This document shows positions 1 through 9,042 of a stretch of 64,000 bases of DNA, in pieces; within the stretch, counting starts at the first letter, position 1; every line of letters begins with the position of its first letter. Under the pieces are notes generated by a model. The model did no database searches. It saw only the letters and a list, made by a program, of their open reading frames with translations, and had not been told where the DNA came from. The stretch is from Corynebacterium testudinoris (GTDB taxonomy: Bacteria; Actinomycetota; Actinomycetes; Mycobacteriales; Mycobacteriaceae), in NCBI RefSeq assembly GCF_001021045.1, contig NZ_CP011545.1, positions 620,001-684,000 on the forward strand, in the 5' to 3' direction. The position numbers and the translations under genes are program-made.

Positions 1-1158
1 TCCCAAGGCATCCACGTGATCCTCCTGGGCCTGACTTCCACTGATGAGCTTTACTTCGCTTCCGGCACCCTCGAATGCGCCGGGGCGATGTTCACCGCCT
101 CCCACAACCCGGCGAAGTACAACGGCATCAAGCTCTGCCGCTCGGGTGCGCGCCCGGTCGGCCAGCAATCCGGCTTGGCCGACATCATTGACATGCTGGT
201 CGACGGCGTCCCGGCCTACGACGGTGCACCCGGCACCATCAACGAGTGGGATGTGCTCGCTGACTACGGTTCCTACCTGCGCAACCTGGTGGATCTTTCT
301 GGCATTCGCCCCCTCATCGTGGCTGTCGATGCGGCCAACGGCATGGGCGGGCACACCGTCCCCGAGGTCTTCGCCGGGCTGCCCCTCGATGTGCGCCCCC
401 TCTACTTTGAGCTCGATGGCACCTTCCCCAACCACGAGGCCAACCCGCTGGACCCGAAGAACCTCGTGGACCTGCAGAAATTCACCGTCGACCAGGGCGC
501 AGACATCGGCCTGGCCTTCGACGGTGACGCCGATCGCTGCTTCGTGGTGGATGAACGCGGTGAACCGGTGAGCCCGTCGGCGATCACCGCGATCGTCGCC
601 AAGCGCTACCTCAAGCAGCACCCCGGCGCCACGATCATCCACAACCTCATCACGTCGAAGTCGGTGCCCGAAGTCATCACCGAGAACGGCGGGGTGGCCG
701 TGCGCACCCGAGTGGGACACTCCTTCATCAAGGCCACCATGGCCGAGACGGGCGCCGTGTTCGGCGGCGAGCACTCCGCCCACTACTACTTCACCGAGTT
801 CTTCAACGCCGACTCCGGCATCCTCGCCGCCATGCACGTCCTCGCGGCTTTGGGCTCGCAGGAGCAGTCGCTGAGCGAGATGATGGCCGAGTACAACCGC
901 TACGAAGCCTCCGGTGAAATCAACTCCACCGTCGACGATCAAGCGGCCCGCACCCAGGCCGTCCTCGACGCCTTCGCCGATCGCATTGAGTCCGTCGACG
1001 AGCTCGATGGCGTCACCGTCGAACTGGCCGGCACCCCCGCGTGGTTCAACGTGCGCGCCTCCAACACGGAACCGTTGCTGCGCCTCAACGTCGAAGCCCC
1101 CACCCGCGACGAGGTGGATGCCCTCGTCGAGGAGATCTTGGGCATCATCCGCGCCTAG
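1..1158 (+). CDS. manB: Phosphomannomutase/phosphoglucomutase (5' end outside window)
   Basis: The reading frame is open from the first base, so the true start lies upstream. The enzyme interconverts hexose 6- and 1-phosphates, supplying mannose-1-phosphate for GDP-mannose and the mannosylated envelope lipids and glycans. Visible landmarks are the phosphoserine loop TASHNP (serine codon near base 100), the metal loop DGDADR (near 525), the sugar loop GGEHSAH (near 765) and the C-terminal phosphate-binding RASNTEPLLRL (near 1055). It is followed by a SIS-like gene and manA, the order known in mycobacteria (Rv3257c–Rv3255c). Substrate preference, mannose versus glucose, is inferred from this context. 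Confidence 0.93.
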   Translation, partial: SQGIHVILLGLTSTDELYFASGTLECAGAMFTASHNPAKYNGIKLCRSGARPVGQQSGLADIIDMLVDGVPAYDGAPGTINEWDVLADYGSYLRNLVDLSGIRPLIVAVDAANGMGGHTVPEVFAGLPLDVRPLYFELDGTFPNHEANPLDPKNLVDLQKFTVDQGADIGLAFDGDADRCFVVDERGEPVSPSAITAIVAKRYLKQHPGATIIHNLITSKSVPEVITENGGVAVRTRVGHSFIKATMAETGAVFGGEHSAHYYFTEFFNADSGILAAMHVLAALGSQEQSLSEMMAEYNRYEASGEINSTVDDQAARTQAVLDAFADRIESVDELDGVTVELAGTPAWFNVRASNTEPLLRLNVEAPTRDEVDALVEEILGIIRA

Positions 1159-1197
1159 TTCGGCCTCATGTCTGGATCTGGCACTACTCTGGGCCGC

Positions 1198-2208
1198 ATG
1201 GATTCCAGCAGCTATCACGACGGCTCTGCCTACGATCGTGAGTCGGTGCAATTTTATGATGTGGCCCATGAAGGCGCGCAGATCCGCGCGATCGCCGGGG
1301 TCGTGCCTGACTTAGCCGCCTTGCGCGGCCTCGCACCCCGCAGCCTCGTGGTGGTGGCGACCGATCAGGTGGCGCGGGCGTCGGCACGCTTTGTTGTTTC
1401 CTTCCGCAGCCCCCTGCGCCTGCCCATTGTGGTGACGGGGGCCCTCCCGACGTATGTCGGCCCGCTCGATGTGGTCATGGTGGTGGGGGACCGCGCTGAA
1501 GACCCGGAGATTTCCCAGGAACTCATCACGGCGGATCGGCGGGGTGCGTTCACCATTCTCGTCGGGCCATCCCGCGGCCCCATTGTGGATGATGCCCCCG
1601 CCCGCACCATCATCATCCCCGCTCTGCCCACGGTGGTGGGTTCCTCACCGGCTCGGACCATCACGGCCGTGACGACAGTCCTTGACCTGCTGGAGGAGGA
1701 TCCCAGCCTCGTTGAGCAGCGCCTGGAAGAAACTGCCATCGCCATTGATGCGGAGCTGGAGCAGCTGTCCCCGGAACGCGACAACCTGGTCAACCCGGGC
1801 CGACAGCTGCGCGAGTTCGCCGATGGCGCCCGCCTCATCCACACCGGTGCGAGCCCGGCGGAATACGGCATCGCGGAGTTGGTCGCCGCCTTGTGGAGCA
1901 ACAAGGGCATTCCCTCTGGTGCCGCCCCCGCGGGGGAAATGACCGTCGAGCCGCCCCGTGAGGCAAGTATTTTCCATGACCCGTTCTTGGACGGCCCCAT
2001 CGACCTGATACCGTTGAAGACCATTATCTGGGCTCAACAGCCCGAGGTCGTATCCACCCAGCCCCATTCGCTGGTGGTCTCTACTGAGAGCCCACGAGCG
2101 GGGATCTTGGCGGGCGCCCTCACCTTGATCACGCGCGGATTTGCCGCGACCGCCTTTGATCTCCCAGAAGACCGGGAAGACCCAAAAGATTCAGTGGAGG
2201 ATTTTTAA
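1198..2208 (+). CDS. SIS-fold-like conserved actinobacterial protein (Rv3256c/TobH type)
   Basis: 336 aa protein between the phosphomannomutase and mannose-6-phosphate isomerase genes, where mycobacteria carry Rv3256c. The sequence resembles the bifunctional phosphoglucose/phosphomannose isomerase C-terminal region, but I see no clear catalytic motif, so an enzymatic role is not claimed. I chose ATG 1198 because a -10-like TACTCT (1185–1190) ends exactly 7 nt before it, consistent with a leaderless mRNA. An in-frame ATG at 1168 would add 10 residues. The stop at 2208 lies one base before the manA start, so translation is probably coupled. Confidence 0.8.
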   Translation: MDSSSYHDGSAYDRESVQFYDVAHEGAQIRAIAGVVPDLAALRGLAPRSLVVVATDQVARASARFVVSFRSPLRLPIVVTGALPTYVGPLDVVMVVGDRAEDPEISQELITADRRGAFTILVGPSRGPIVDDAPARTIIIPALPTVVGSSPARTITAVTTVLDLLEEDPSLVEQRLEETAIAIDAELEQLSPERDNLVNPGRQLREFADGARLIHTGASPAEYGIAELVAALWSNKGIPSGAAPAGEMTVEPPREASIFHDPFLDGPIDLIPLKTIIWAQQPEVVSTQPHSLVVSTESPRAGILAGALTLITRGFAATAFDLPEDREDPKDSVEDF

Positions 2209-2209
2209 C

Positions 2210-3367
2210 ATGCAGCAGCTCACCGGTGTGCTCCGGGCCTACCCTTGGGGTTCGAGGACCCTTATCCCACAGCTGCGTGGTTTGCCCGCGCCCTCCGATC
2301 GCCCCGAGGCCGAGCTGTGGTTCGGTGCCCACCCCGCAGGTCCCTCCACCATTGATGGCCGGCCCCTCACCGAGATCATCGCTGAGGATCCGGCGGCCGC
2401 CCTGGGCCCGCGCGTCCGCGAGCAGTTCGGCGATCGCCTGCCCTTCCTGCTGAAACTCCTCGCCGCCGCGGAACCGTTGTCGCTGCAGGCCCACCCCTCC
2501 GCCGATCAGGCCCGCGAGGGCTTCGCGCGGGAGAATGACCAGGGCATTGCGCTCAACGCCAGCAACCGCAACTACAAGGATTCCAGCCACAAGCCGGAGC
2601 TCATCGTCGCGCTCTCCGAGTTCCACGCCATGATCGGCTTCCGGCCCTTGGAGCTGACCCGCGAGCTGTTCGCCGCGCTGTCGTGCCCGGAACTCGACCG
2701 CTACCTCACCATCCTCGATCCGTTCAATGAGTCCGATAGCCTGCGTGGGCTGTTCACCACGTGGATCTCCATCCCCGCGCAGGCGCGCCAAGAGCTTATC
2801 GACGCCGTTGTCACCGCTGCCAGCACCAACCTGCAGCGCGGCGACTGGATCTCCAATGTCCTCGTCAACGTCCTCGAACTGCAGGAGCGCTACCCCGGCG
2901 ACATCGGGGTCCTGGGCGCCCTGCTGCTCAACCACGTCCGCATGTATCCGGGCGAGGGCATCTACCTCGATGCCGGCCAGCTCCACGCGTATGTCCGCGG
3001 CCTCGGCGTGGAGATCATGGCTAACTCCGACAATGTTTTGCGCGGCGGCCTGACCTCGAAGTACGTCGACGTGCCCGAACTGGTTCGCGTCCTCGAATTC
3101 TCTTCCCTCTCTGACCTCGGCGTCTATCGCGACGAGGGGGTATATCTCACCCCGGCGCCGGAGTTCCAGCTCACCTGCCGCGAAGTCAGCCAGGACTCGC
3201 CGTGGACCATCGATCACGATGGCCCGGCCATCGCCATGTGCACGGCGGGCACGGTGGAACTGGGTGGAATGACCCTCAATCCCGGGGATGCGGTGTGGAT
3301 TCCGGCCTCCGACCCGGCGGCGACCGCCGGTGGCGCTGGTGGCCAGCTGTTCCTAGCTACTGCCTAA
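2210..3367 (+). CDS. manA: Mannose-6-phosphate isomerase, class I
   Basis: 385 aa. It converts fructose-6-phosphate and mannose-6-phosphate, the entry step to GDP-mannose, and works directly upstream of the mutase encoded just before it. The type I signature SLQAHPS with its metal-binding Gln and His is present, as are a second metal site around GQLHAY and a C-terminal cupin-like strand region. Start 2210 follows a GTGGAGG ribosome binding site (2194–2200). An in-frame ATG at 2141 lies inside the previous gene and is rejected. The stop interleaves with the stop of the convergent gene (CTAA, 3364–3367). Confidence 0.93.
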   Translation: MQQLTGVLRAYPWGSRTLIPQLRGLPAPSDRPEAELWFGAHPAGPSTIDGRPLTEIIAEDPAAALGPRVREQFGDRLPFLLKLLAAAEPLSLQAHPSADQAREGFARENDQGIALNASNRNYKDSSHKPELIVALSEFHAMIGFRPLELTRELFAALSCPELDRYLTILDPFNESDSLRGLFTTWISIPAQARQELIDAVVTAASTNLQRGDWISNVLVNVLELQERYPGDIGVLGALLLNHVRMYPGEGIYLDAGQLHAYVRGLGVEIMANSDNVLRGGLTSKYVDVPELVRVLEFSSLSDLGVYRDEGVYLTPAPEFQLTCREVSQDSPWTIDHDGPAIAMCTAGTVELGGMTLNPGDAVWIPASDPAATAGGAGGQLFLATA

Positions 3368-3993
3368 AACCACAGGTTAAACGGCCACGGGAGCGGCTGA
3401 CGCGGCACTCCCGTTGCCGGGGGCATTCCCGCGCGCTCCGGCTCGGCCTCGGCGGGCTCGGCCGGTGCAGGTGCTGGCTCGGTGAACTGAGGAGCCTGCG
3501 GGGCGTCCGGCGTGCCCGATGGAGTGGCAGGCGCGGACGTCTCCGGGGGAATCCACGGCGAGGTCGACTCCGGCGTCACGCTCGTCTCTGGTGCCAGGCT
3601 CGGTTCGGTGGACGGCTCATCACCAATCGACGGGCCAGATGGATCGAGCTGACCCGTAGGGGCCTGGACGTTCGGCGGCCGGTACACGGTCGTTGGGACG
3701 ATGGGCTGAGGGTTTTGCTGCACGACGGCGTGGGGAGGGAGAAAAGGATCGCCCTCGATGGGCGTGGCTACGTTGTGGGGCTTTTTCTCCGTAGACTCTT
3801 CCTCAGACGTCGGAGTGGCGGTCGTGGTCTTCGAAGCTTCAGCCACGGTGGATACCTCGGGGGTGGCCGTGGCAGTATCGGAACGTGAAGGGTTGGAAGG
3901 TGAGCCTGTGTGCCACACAGCGACACCGACGAAGACCGCAGCAATGAGGCCAAGGGCGATGAAGAGGTAGACGCGGCGATTATCAGCCTTCAC
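3364..3993 (-). CDS. Membrane-anchored Pro/Thr/Ser-rich extracellular protein
   Basis: 209 aa starting at GTG 3993, which has AGAAGGGA about 8 nt upstream; in-frame ATGs further 5' have no ribosome binding site. Residues 1–8 are basic (KADNRR), followed by one hydrophobic segment (about 9–28). The remaining ~180 residues are low-complexity Pro, Thr, Ser, Glu and Ala, ending in PWPFNLWF. This looks like a type II anchored or secreted cell-wall-spanning protein. I recognise no enzymatic domain. It is convergent with manA, sharing the 4-bp CTAA. Confidence 0.7.
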   Translation of the reverse strand: MKADNRRVYLFIALGLIAAVFVGVAVWHTGSPSNPSRSDTATATPEVSTVAEASKTTTATPTSEEESTEKKPHNVATPIEGDPFLPPHAVVQQNPQPIVPTTVYRPPNVQAPTGQLDPSGPSIGDEPSTEPSLAPETSVTPESTSPWIPPETSAPATPSGTPDAPQAPQFTEPAPAPAEPAEAEPERAGMPPATGVPRQPLPWPFNLWF

Positions 3994-4109
3994 CAGCGCG
4001 GTTCCCTTCTTTTGAGATAAATTAGTAACAACTCGGTAACAACATAGCAGAAGTTTCCCCTTATCGAACATATTTGGTGAAACGACACACAGTGAGAGGA
4101 CTGTTGACC

Positions 4110-4463
4110 GTGAGCACATGGGACGTCGAAATCTTCGCGGAGGATGACAACATTGATTTCCTGGATGAACTAAACGAGCTCGATGATGATGAGATCACCG
4201 AGGCCGTTCGCGACGCTTGCCTGCTGGCACTCAAGCAGTCACACGTGTCCGAGACGGAGCGACTCAATGGCCTAGCAGCCGCCACCATCGCCGCCATTTG
4301 GGCGGGCGCGCCGTTCTCAGCCGGCGACGTCGCCGACTCCTACCCCTTCATCCGTCGCCTCATCGGGGCCGGCGATGAAGCGCTGAACGAATCGGCCGCT
4401 GAACTGCTGGAAACCGTCGACAGCGACGACGACATCGACGCATTCACCGAGGCGCTGTCCTAG
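4110..4463 (+). CDS. DUF4259 domain-containing protein
   Basis: 117 aa, acidic. The N-terminus STWDVEIFAEDDNIDFL is typical of DUF4259 proteins, followed by helices rich in Asp and Glu; no catalytic motif is visible. GTG 4110 was chosen because GAGAGGA (4094–4100) precedes it by 9 nt; an earlier ATG at 4074 lacks a ribosome binding site and adds a basic tail atypical of the family. It is divergent from the membrane-anchored protein and four bases upstream of tmk, so it probably shares the tmk mRNA. Function unknown. Confidence 0.78.
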   Translation: MSTWDVEIFAEDDNIDFLDELNELDDDEITEAVRDACLLALKQSHVSETERLNGLAAATIAAIWAGAPFSAGDVADSYPFIRRLIGAGDEALNESAAELLETVDSDDDIDAFTEALS

Positions 4464-4467
4464 CAAC

Positions 4468-5076
4468 ATGATCGTGACAATTGAGGGCATCGACGGTGCC
4501 GGAAAGAACACACTCGTCCACGCCATCCGCGAACAGGTGGAGGCTGACGTGGTGGCTTTTCCGCGCTACGCAGATTCCCTCCCCGCGCAGCTGGCCGACG
4601 ACGCGCTCCACGGGCGCATGGGTGATCTCACCGACTCCGCCTACGCCATGGCCACCCTCTTCGCCCTGGACCGCCACGGCGCCAAAGAACAGCTGAATAA
4701 ATACCTGGGCACGGACCGCGTGGTCATCCTTGATCGCTACGTTGCGTCCAACGCCGCGTACTCCGCGGCCCGGCTCAACGACGATGCGGTCATGGACTGG
4801 GTCTATGAACTCGAGTTTGGCAGGCTGGGCCTGCCCCAGCCGGACCTGCAGGTGCTGCTGGACACCTCTCCAACGACGGCGTCGCAACGCGCCATCAACC
4901 GAGCAGCCCTGGATTCGACCCGGGAAAGAGACCTCTACGAACGCGATGCGGGCCTCCAGGAACGCACTTTCGCCGCCTACCATCGTTTGGCGGAGAAACA
5001 ATGGGCGGGTCGATGGCTCGTGACCAGCGATCCAGGCGTTATCCTGCAGGAAATACACACGAAGCTGAGGACGTAA
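4468..5076 (+). CDS. tmk: Thymidylate kinase (dTMP kinase)
   Basis: 202 aa. It phosphorylates dTMP to dTDP for DNA synthesis. P-loop GIDGAGKNT is at residues 7–15, with Asn where most P-loops have Ser/Thr first; the mycobacterial enzyme has Arg there, so this is a family trait. The DR(Y/H) nucleotide motif sits in VVILDRYVASNAAYS and the alarm sequence YAMATLFALDR is conserved with the M. tuberculosis enzyme. There is no clear ribosome binding site; the start lies four bases after the DUF4259 stop, suggesting coupling. Its stop abuts the mtrA start. Confidence 0.93.
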   Translation: MIVTIEGIDGAGKNTLVHAIREQVEADVVAFPRYADSLPAQLADDALHGRMGDLTDSAYAMATLFALDRHGAKEQLNKYLGTDRVVILDRYVASNAAYSAARLNDDAVMDWVYELEFGRLGLPQPDLQVLLDTSPTTASQRAINRAALDSTRERDLYERDAGLQERTFAAYHRLAEKQWAGRWLVTSDPGVILQEIHTKLRT

Positions 5077-5757
5077 ATGGCTGCCAAGATTCTTGTTGTT
5101 GACGACGACCCATCCATCTCTGACATGCTCGCCCTCGTCCTGGAGACGGAGGGCTACGAGCCGATCCCGATCATGGACGGCAACGAAGCCGTCCCGGCCT
5201 TCCAGGACAACCAGCCGGACTTGGTCCTGCTTGACCTCATGCTCCCCGGGATGAACGGCGTCGACATCTGCCGAGCCATCCGCCTGGAGTCCTCGGTGCC
5301 CATCATCATGCTCACGGCCAAAACCGACACCGTCGACGTGGTCCTCGGCCTGGAGACCGGCGCCGATGACTACATGACCAAGCCGTTCAAGCCGAAAGAG
5401 CTCATCGCCCGCATCCGCGCCCGCCTGCGCGGCACCGAGGCCGGCCCGGCCGAAATCCTCGAAGTCGGCGACCTGAGCATCGACGTCCCCGAGCACACCG
5501 TCAAACGCGGCAACGAGGAAATTTCCCTCACCCCGCTCGAGTTCGATCTCCTGCTTGAGCTGGCCCGCAAACCGCGCCAGGTGCACACCCGCGAGGAACT
5601 GCTGGAGACGGTGTGGGGCTACCGCCACGCCTCCGATACCCGCCTGGTGAACGTCCACGTGCAGCGCCTGCGCGCGAAGATTGAAAAAGACCCGGAGAAC
5701 CCGCAGATCGTGCTCACCGTGCGCGGAGTGGGATACAAGACGGGCCTGGGGGAGTAG
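5077..5757 (+). CDS. mtrA: Response regulator MtrA (OmpR family)
   Basis: 226 aa. It is the DNA-binding regulator of the MtrB–MtrA system controlling cell-wall hydrolases and osmostress genes in actinobacteria. The receiver domain (about 4–115) has the acidic pocket DDD (9–11), phospho-acceptor Asp53 in LLDLMLPG and the switch lysine in MTKPFKPKE. The C-terminal winged helix (about 130–224) contains LTPLEFDLLLELARKP and the recognition helix VHVQRLRAKIE. ATG 5077 immediately follows the tmk stop. The mtrA–mtrB–lpqB order is conserved in Corynebacterium and Mycobacterium. Confidence 0.96.
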   Translation: MAAKILVVDDDPSISDMLALVLETEGYEPIPIMDGNEAVPAFQDNQPDLVLLDLMLPGMNGVDICRAIRLESSVPIIMLTAKTDTVDVVLGLETGADDYMTKPFKPKELIARIRARLRGTEAGPAEILEVGDLSIDVPEHTVKRGNEEISLTPLEFDLLLELARKPRQVHTREELLETVWGYRHASDTRLVNVHVQRLRAKIEKDPENPQIVLTVRGVGYKTGLGE

Positions 5758-5814
5758 ACAATCCTGTCGTCGCTTGCTGCCTCCACCCGACGGTTCCTTG
5801 ACCGGATCTCCGAG

Positions 5815-7323
5815 ATGTGGCGGACCTCCTTGCAGGTCCGCGTCCTCGGGATGATCTTCGCTGCCGCGGCGATCGTCATGGGAATCTTAGGAGGTGTCCT
5901 CGTTTCTGTGGTCACCTCCCAGCTCGTCGACGCCAAACTCGAGGTCGCTACCTCCGAGATTGAGCGGGCGCGGGTCGCAGTGGAGCAGCAAATCGATGCC
6001 ACCGGCACGTCGAACACCCTGCAGGTGCGGATCAACTCGGCGCGAGCGTCCCTGACGCAGCGCAGCGCCCAACCGGGGGAGTCCTCGACGGCGTATGAGC
6101 CGGTCATCGTGGTCACCGACCAAAACGGCACGACGACCACCTCGCCCTCGGGCTACCGCATCCCGGAGAAGCTGCGCCGCTTCGTCTCGGAAGGGCAGGT
6201 GTCCTACCAATTCGCCGACATCGACCGGGCGGATGGGTCGAGCTACAACGCCCTGGTCATTGGCACCCCCACCAACACGGACATCCCCAATCTGCAGGTC
6301 TACCTCGTCCTCTCGGCGGAATCGGATGAATCGACCCTGGCGATGATGCGCGGGCTGCTCTCCGCCGCCGGCGTCGTCGTCGTGGTCCTCCTCGTCGGTA
6401 TCGCCTGGCTGGCCACCCAGCAGGTGACCGCCCCGGTGCGTTCGGCCTCCCGGATCGCCCAGCGCCTCGCCGCCGGGCACCTGCGGGAGCGAATGATCGT
6501 CGACGGGGAGGACGAGATGGCCCGCCTGGCGCTGAGCTTCAACGATATGGCGGAGAAACTGTCGAAGCAGATCCACCAGTTGGAGGAATACGGCAACCTG
6601 CAACGCCAATTCACCTCGGATGTCTCCCACGAGCTGCGGACCCCACTGACCACCGTGCGCATGGCGGCAGACATGATCGCCTCCGATCCGGACAACCTCG
6701 AACCGCACACCCGCCGCGCCTCGGAACTGATGATCCGCGAGCTCGACCGCTTCGAAGAATTGCTCGCCGATCTGCTGGAGATTTCCCGCTACGACGCCGG
6801 CATGGCCGACCTCTCCGAGGCGCGTATCGATGCCCGCTCGTGCATCACCGCCGCCTGGGAATCCGTCGAGCACCTGGCCAGCAAGCTCGACGTCGTGGTC
6901 AACTTCGACGTCCCCGACGAGCCGATCTACATCACCGCCGATTCCCGCCGGATCGAACGCGTCCTGCGCAACCTCTTCGCCAACGCCATCGATCACTCCG
7001 AAGGAAACCCGATCGACGTCACGTTGGCGGCCAACGACGACGCCATCGCCATCACCGTTTCTGACCACGGCGTGGGCCTCAAACCGGGGCAAGAGGAGCT
7101 GGTATTCAACCGCTTCTGGCGGGCCGATGCCTCCAGGCGCCGCCATTCCGGCGGCACCGGCCTCGGCCTCGCCATCGCCCGCGAAGACGTCGCCCTCCAC
7201 GGCGGACAGCTCGACGCCGTGGGCAACTTCGGCGTGGGATCGCAATTCCGCGTCACCTTGCCCCGGGAGCCCGGCTTCCCCTACACCGAAAGCCCATTGG
7301 AATTGGAGGCTCCGGTCTCATGA
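5815..7323 (+). CDS. mtrB: Sensor histidine kinase MtrB
   Basis: 502 aa from ATG 5815. It has a TM helix (about 8–30), an extracytoplasmic domain, a second TM (about 180–200), HAMP (200–255), HisKA with SHELRTPLTTVR carrying the phospho-His, and an HATPase with NAIDHSEG (N box) and GTGLGLAIA (G2 box). It signals to MtrA. There is no good ribosome binding site before 5815. The frame stays open upstream to CTG 5764, which has GGGGGAG about 10 nt before it and would add 17 residues with a basic amphipathic character, as in longer MtrB N-termini. The stop overlaps lpqB by ATGA. Confidence 0.93.
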   Translation: MWRTSLQVRVLGMIFAAAAIVMGILGGVLVSVVTSQLVDAKLEVATSEIERARVAVEQQIDATGTSNTLQVRINSARASLTQRSAQPGESSTAYEPVIVVTDQNGTTTTSPSGYRIPEKLRRFVSEGQVSYQFADIDRADGSSYNALVIGTPTNTDIPNLQVYLVLSAESDESTLAMMRGLLSAAGVVVVVLLVGIAWLATQQVTAPVRSASRIAQRLAAGHLRERMIVDGEDEMARLALSFNDMAEKLSKQIHQLEEYGNLQRQFTSDVSHELRTPLTTVRMAADMIASDPDNLEPHTRRASELMIRELDRFEELLADLLEISRYDAGMADLSEARIDARSCITAAWESVEHLASKLDVVVNFDVPDEPIYITADSRRIERVLRNLFANAIDHSEGNPIDVTLAANDDAIAITVSDHGVGLKPGQEELVFNRFWRADASRRRHSGGTGLGLAIAREDVALHGGQLDAVGNFGVGSQFRVTLPREPGFPYTESPLELEAPVS

Positions 7324-9041
7324 CATCCACCCGAAAGCCCCGTCCCGTTCGCACCCTGCTGGCCGCCGTGTCCTGCGCCCTGCTCACCGCTGGCTGCACG
7401 ACACTGCCCTCGAATACCGAGCCCCAGGCTCTGCGCTCCTTCGACGTCCCCACCGAATCCGCTACCAACCGGGGTCCGGAGCCGGGCCGCGAGCCCGACC
7501 TCCTCCTGCGCGACTTCTACACCTCCTCTGCGCAGCCCACCCAGGATTACTTCGCCGCCCGTTCCTATCTCATGCCGGAGACCGCTGAGCAGTGGAATCC
7601 CCAAGAGTCGCTGCTGGTGGTCGATCGCATCGACCTCAATACCCAGCCGGGCTCGACGTCAGACAAGCGCACCTTCAGTGTCCGGGGCGCCGTCATCGGC
7701 CGGATTGCCGCCGGAGGTTCTTATGAGCCGGAAAACGGCGTGTACGAAGCGACCATTGAGATGGCGCGCAATACCTCCGGCGAGTGGCGGATCAGTTCTC
7801 TGCCCGCCGGGATCGTCCTCGAGCGCACTGAGATGCGTAATCAATTCCAGCCGCAGCTGGTCTACTTCTTCGAGCCGACGAATCAGGCGCTGGTGATGGA
7901 CCGCCGGTGGATCTACAGCGGCCATGAGTCGCTCGACGCGGTGCTCATTTCCCTCATCATGGAGGGCCCGTCACGCCTGTTGGCTCCAGCGGTGAACAAT
8001 GACCTGCCTGCGGAGGCGACCTTCGCCGGCATCAACGACGGTATCTACCAATTCACTGGCTTTACCGGTATGGATGCCGATGCCCGCCTGCGCTTCGCCG
8101 CCCAACTCGTGTGGACCCTGGCCAGCGCGAATGTGCCCGAGCCCTACTCGGTCCAGGTGGACGGAGCGCCCATTGTTCCGGGCTATGGCGAGCTGACCAC
8201 TGATGATTTTGCCAAGTTCAATCCCCAGGTCACCAACGTGGCCAACACTCCCTTGTTCGCACTGACTGATGGCGTGGTTCACCGAGTCTCCGCCACCGCG
8301 GTAACGCCGGTAGAGGGGGATTTGGGAACCATGGGTGGCGTGACTTCCGTGGACATCATCACCGAAGGAGCGGCGGCGGCCGTGCGCAAGGTCGGCAACG
8401 AATCTGAACTCTACGTCGGGGATTTGGACGGAAACCTGGAGCCGGTGCTCAAGGCGGAGACGATTTCTCGGCCCACCTTTGAGCTTGACCCCTCCGCGCT
8501 GTGGGCCGTCATCGATGGCCGCACCGTCGAGCGGATCGTCATCTCTGGTGTGGTCGGCGGCGTCTCCCGCACCGAGGTGGACATCAGCGCTCTCGATGCC
8601 ATGGGCGGCGATATTTCCGTCCTGCGCCTGTCTCGCACGGGCGCCCGCGTGGCCATGATTGTTGATGGCCGGGTCTACGCCGGCGTGGTCAGCCGCCCGG
8701 GCCCCGGTCAGCGGCGCGTGGTCAACGTCCACGAGCTGGCCCCGCAGCTGGGAGCCACGGCGCTGTCGTTGGACTGGCAACCCGATGGCTCACTCATCGT
8801 GGGCACCTCAACTCCTGAGACCCCGATTTGGCGAGTGGAGCAGGACGGGTCGGCCGCGACCTCCCTGCCGTCCGGCAACATCACGGCACCCGTCGTTGCC
8901 GTCGCGGCTTCTTCGACAACGATCTACCTCACCGACGCCCTCGCGGTGCGGCAGATGCCCACCACGGGCGGGGACAATGCCTTCTGGCGAGAAGTCGCAG
9001 GCCTCCAGGGCGTGCGTTCGGCCGCGGTGATCGCCAACTGA
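7320..9041 (+). CDS. lpqB: Lipoprotein LpqB (MtrAB accessory protein)
   Basis: 573 aa. The signal peptide ends in lipobox LTAGC with lipidated Cys26, so the protein is anchored on the outer face of the cytoplasmic membrane. A GerMN-like domain (about 55–290) is followed by a β-propeller-like region (about 330–570), the known LpqB arrangement. In actinobacteria LpqB binds the MtrB extracellular domain and modulates its signalling. It starts inside the mtrB stop (ATGA 7320–7323), indicating translational coupling. Nothing looks degenerate. Confidence 0.94.
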   Translation: MTSTRKPRPVRTLLAAVSCALLTAGCTTLPSNTEPQALRSFDVPTESATNRGPEPGREPDLLLRDFYTSSAQPTQDYFAARSYLMPETAEQWNPQESLLVVDRIDLNTQPGSTSDKRTFSVRGAVIGRIAAGGSYEPENGVYEATIEMARNTSGEWRISSLPAGIVLERTEMRNQFQPQLVYFFEPTNQALVMDRRWIYSGHESLDAVLISLIMEGPSRLLAPAVNNDLPAEATFAGINDGIYQFTGFTGMDADARLRFAAQLVWTLASANVPEPYSVQVDGAPIVPGYGELTTDDFAKFNPQVTNVANTPLFALTDGVVHRVSATAVTPVEGDLGTMGGVTSVDIITEGAAAAVRKVGNESELYVGDLDGNLEPVLKAETISRPTFELDPSALWAVIDGRTVERIVISGVVGGVSRTEVDISALDAMGGDISVLRLSRTGARVAMIVDGRVYAGVVSRPGPGQRRVVNVHELAPQLGATALSLDWQPDGSLIVGTSTPETPIWRVEQDGSAATSLPSGNITAPVVAVAASSTTIYLTDALAVRQMPTTGGDNAFWREVAGLQGVRSAAVIAN

Positions 9042-9042
9042 C

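Noticed and set aside
4444..5658. 404-codon open frame antisense to tmk/mtrA
   Set aside because: Shadow of two well-supported genes; low-complexity product with no motif.
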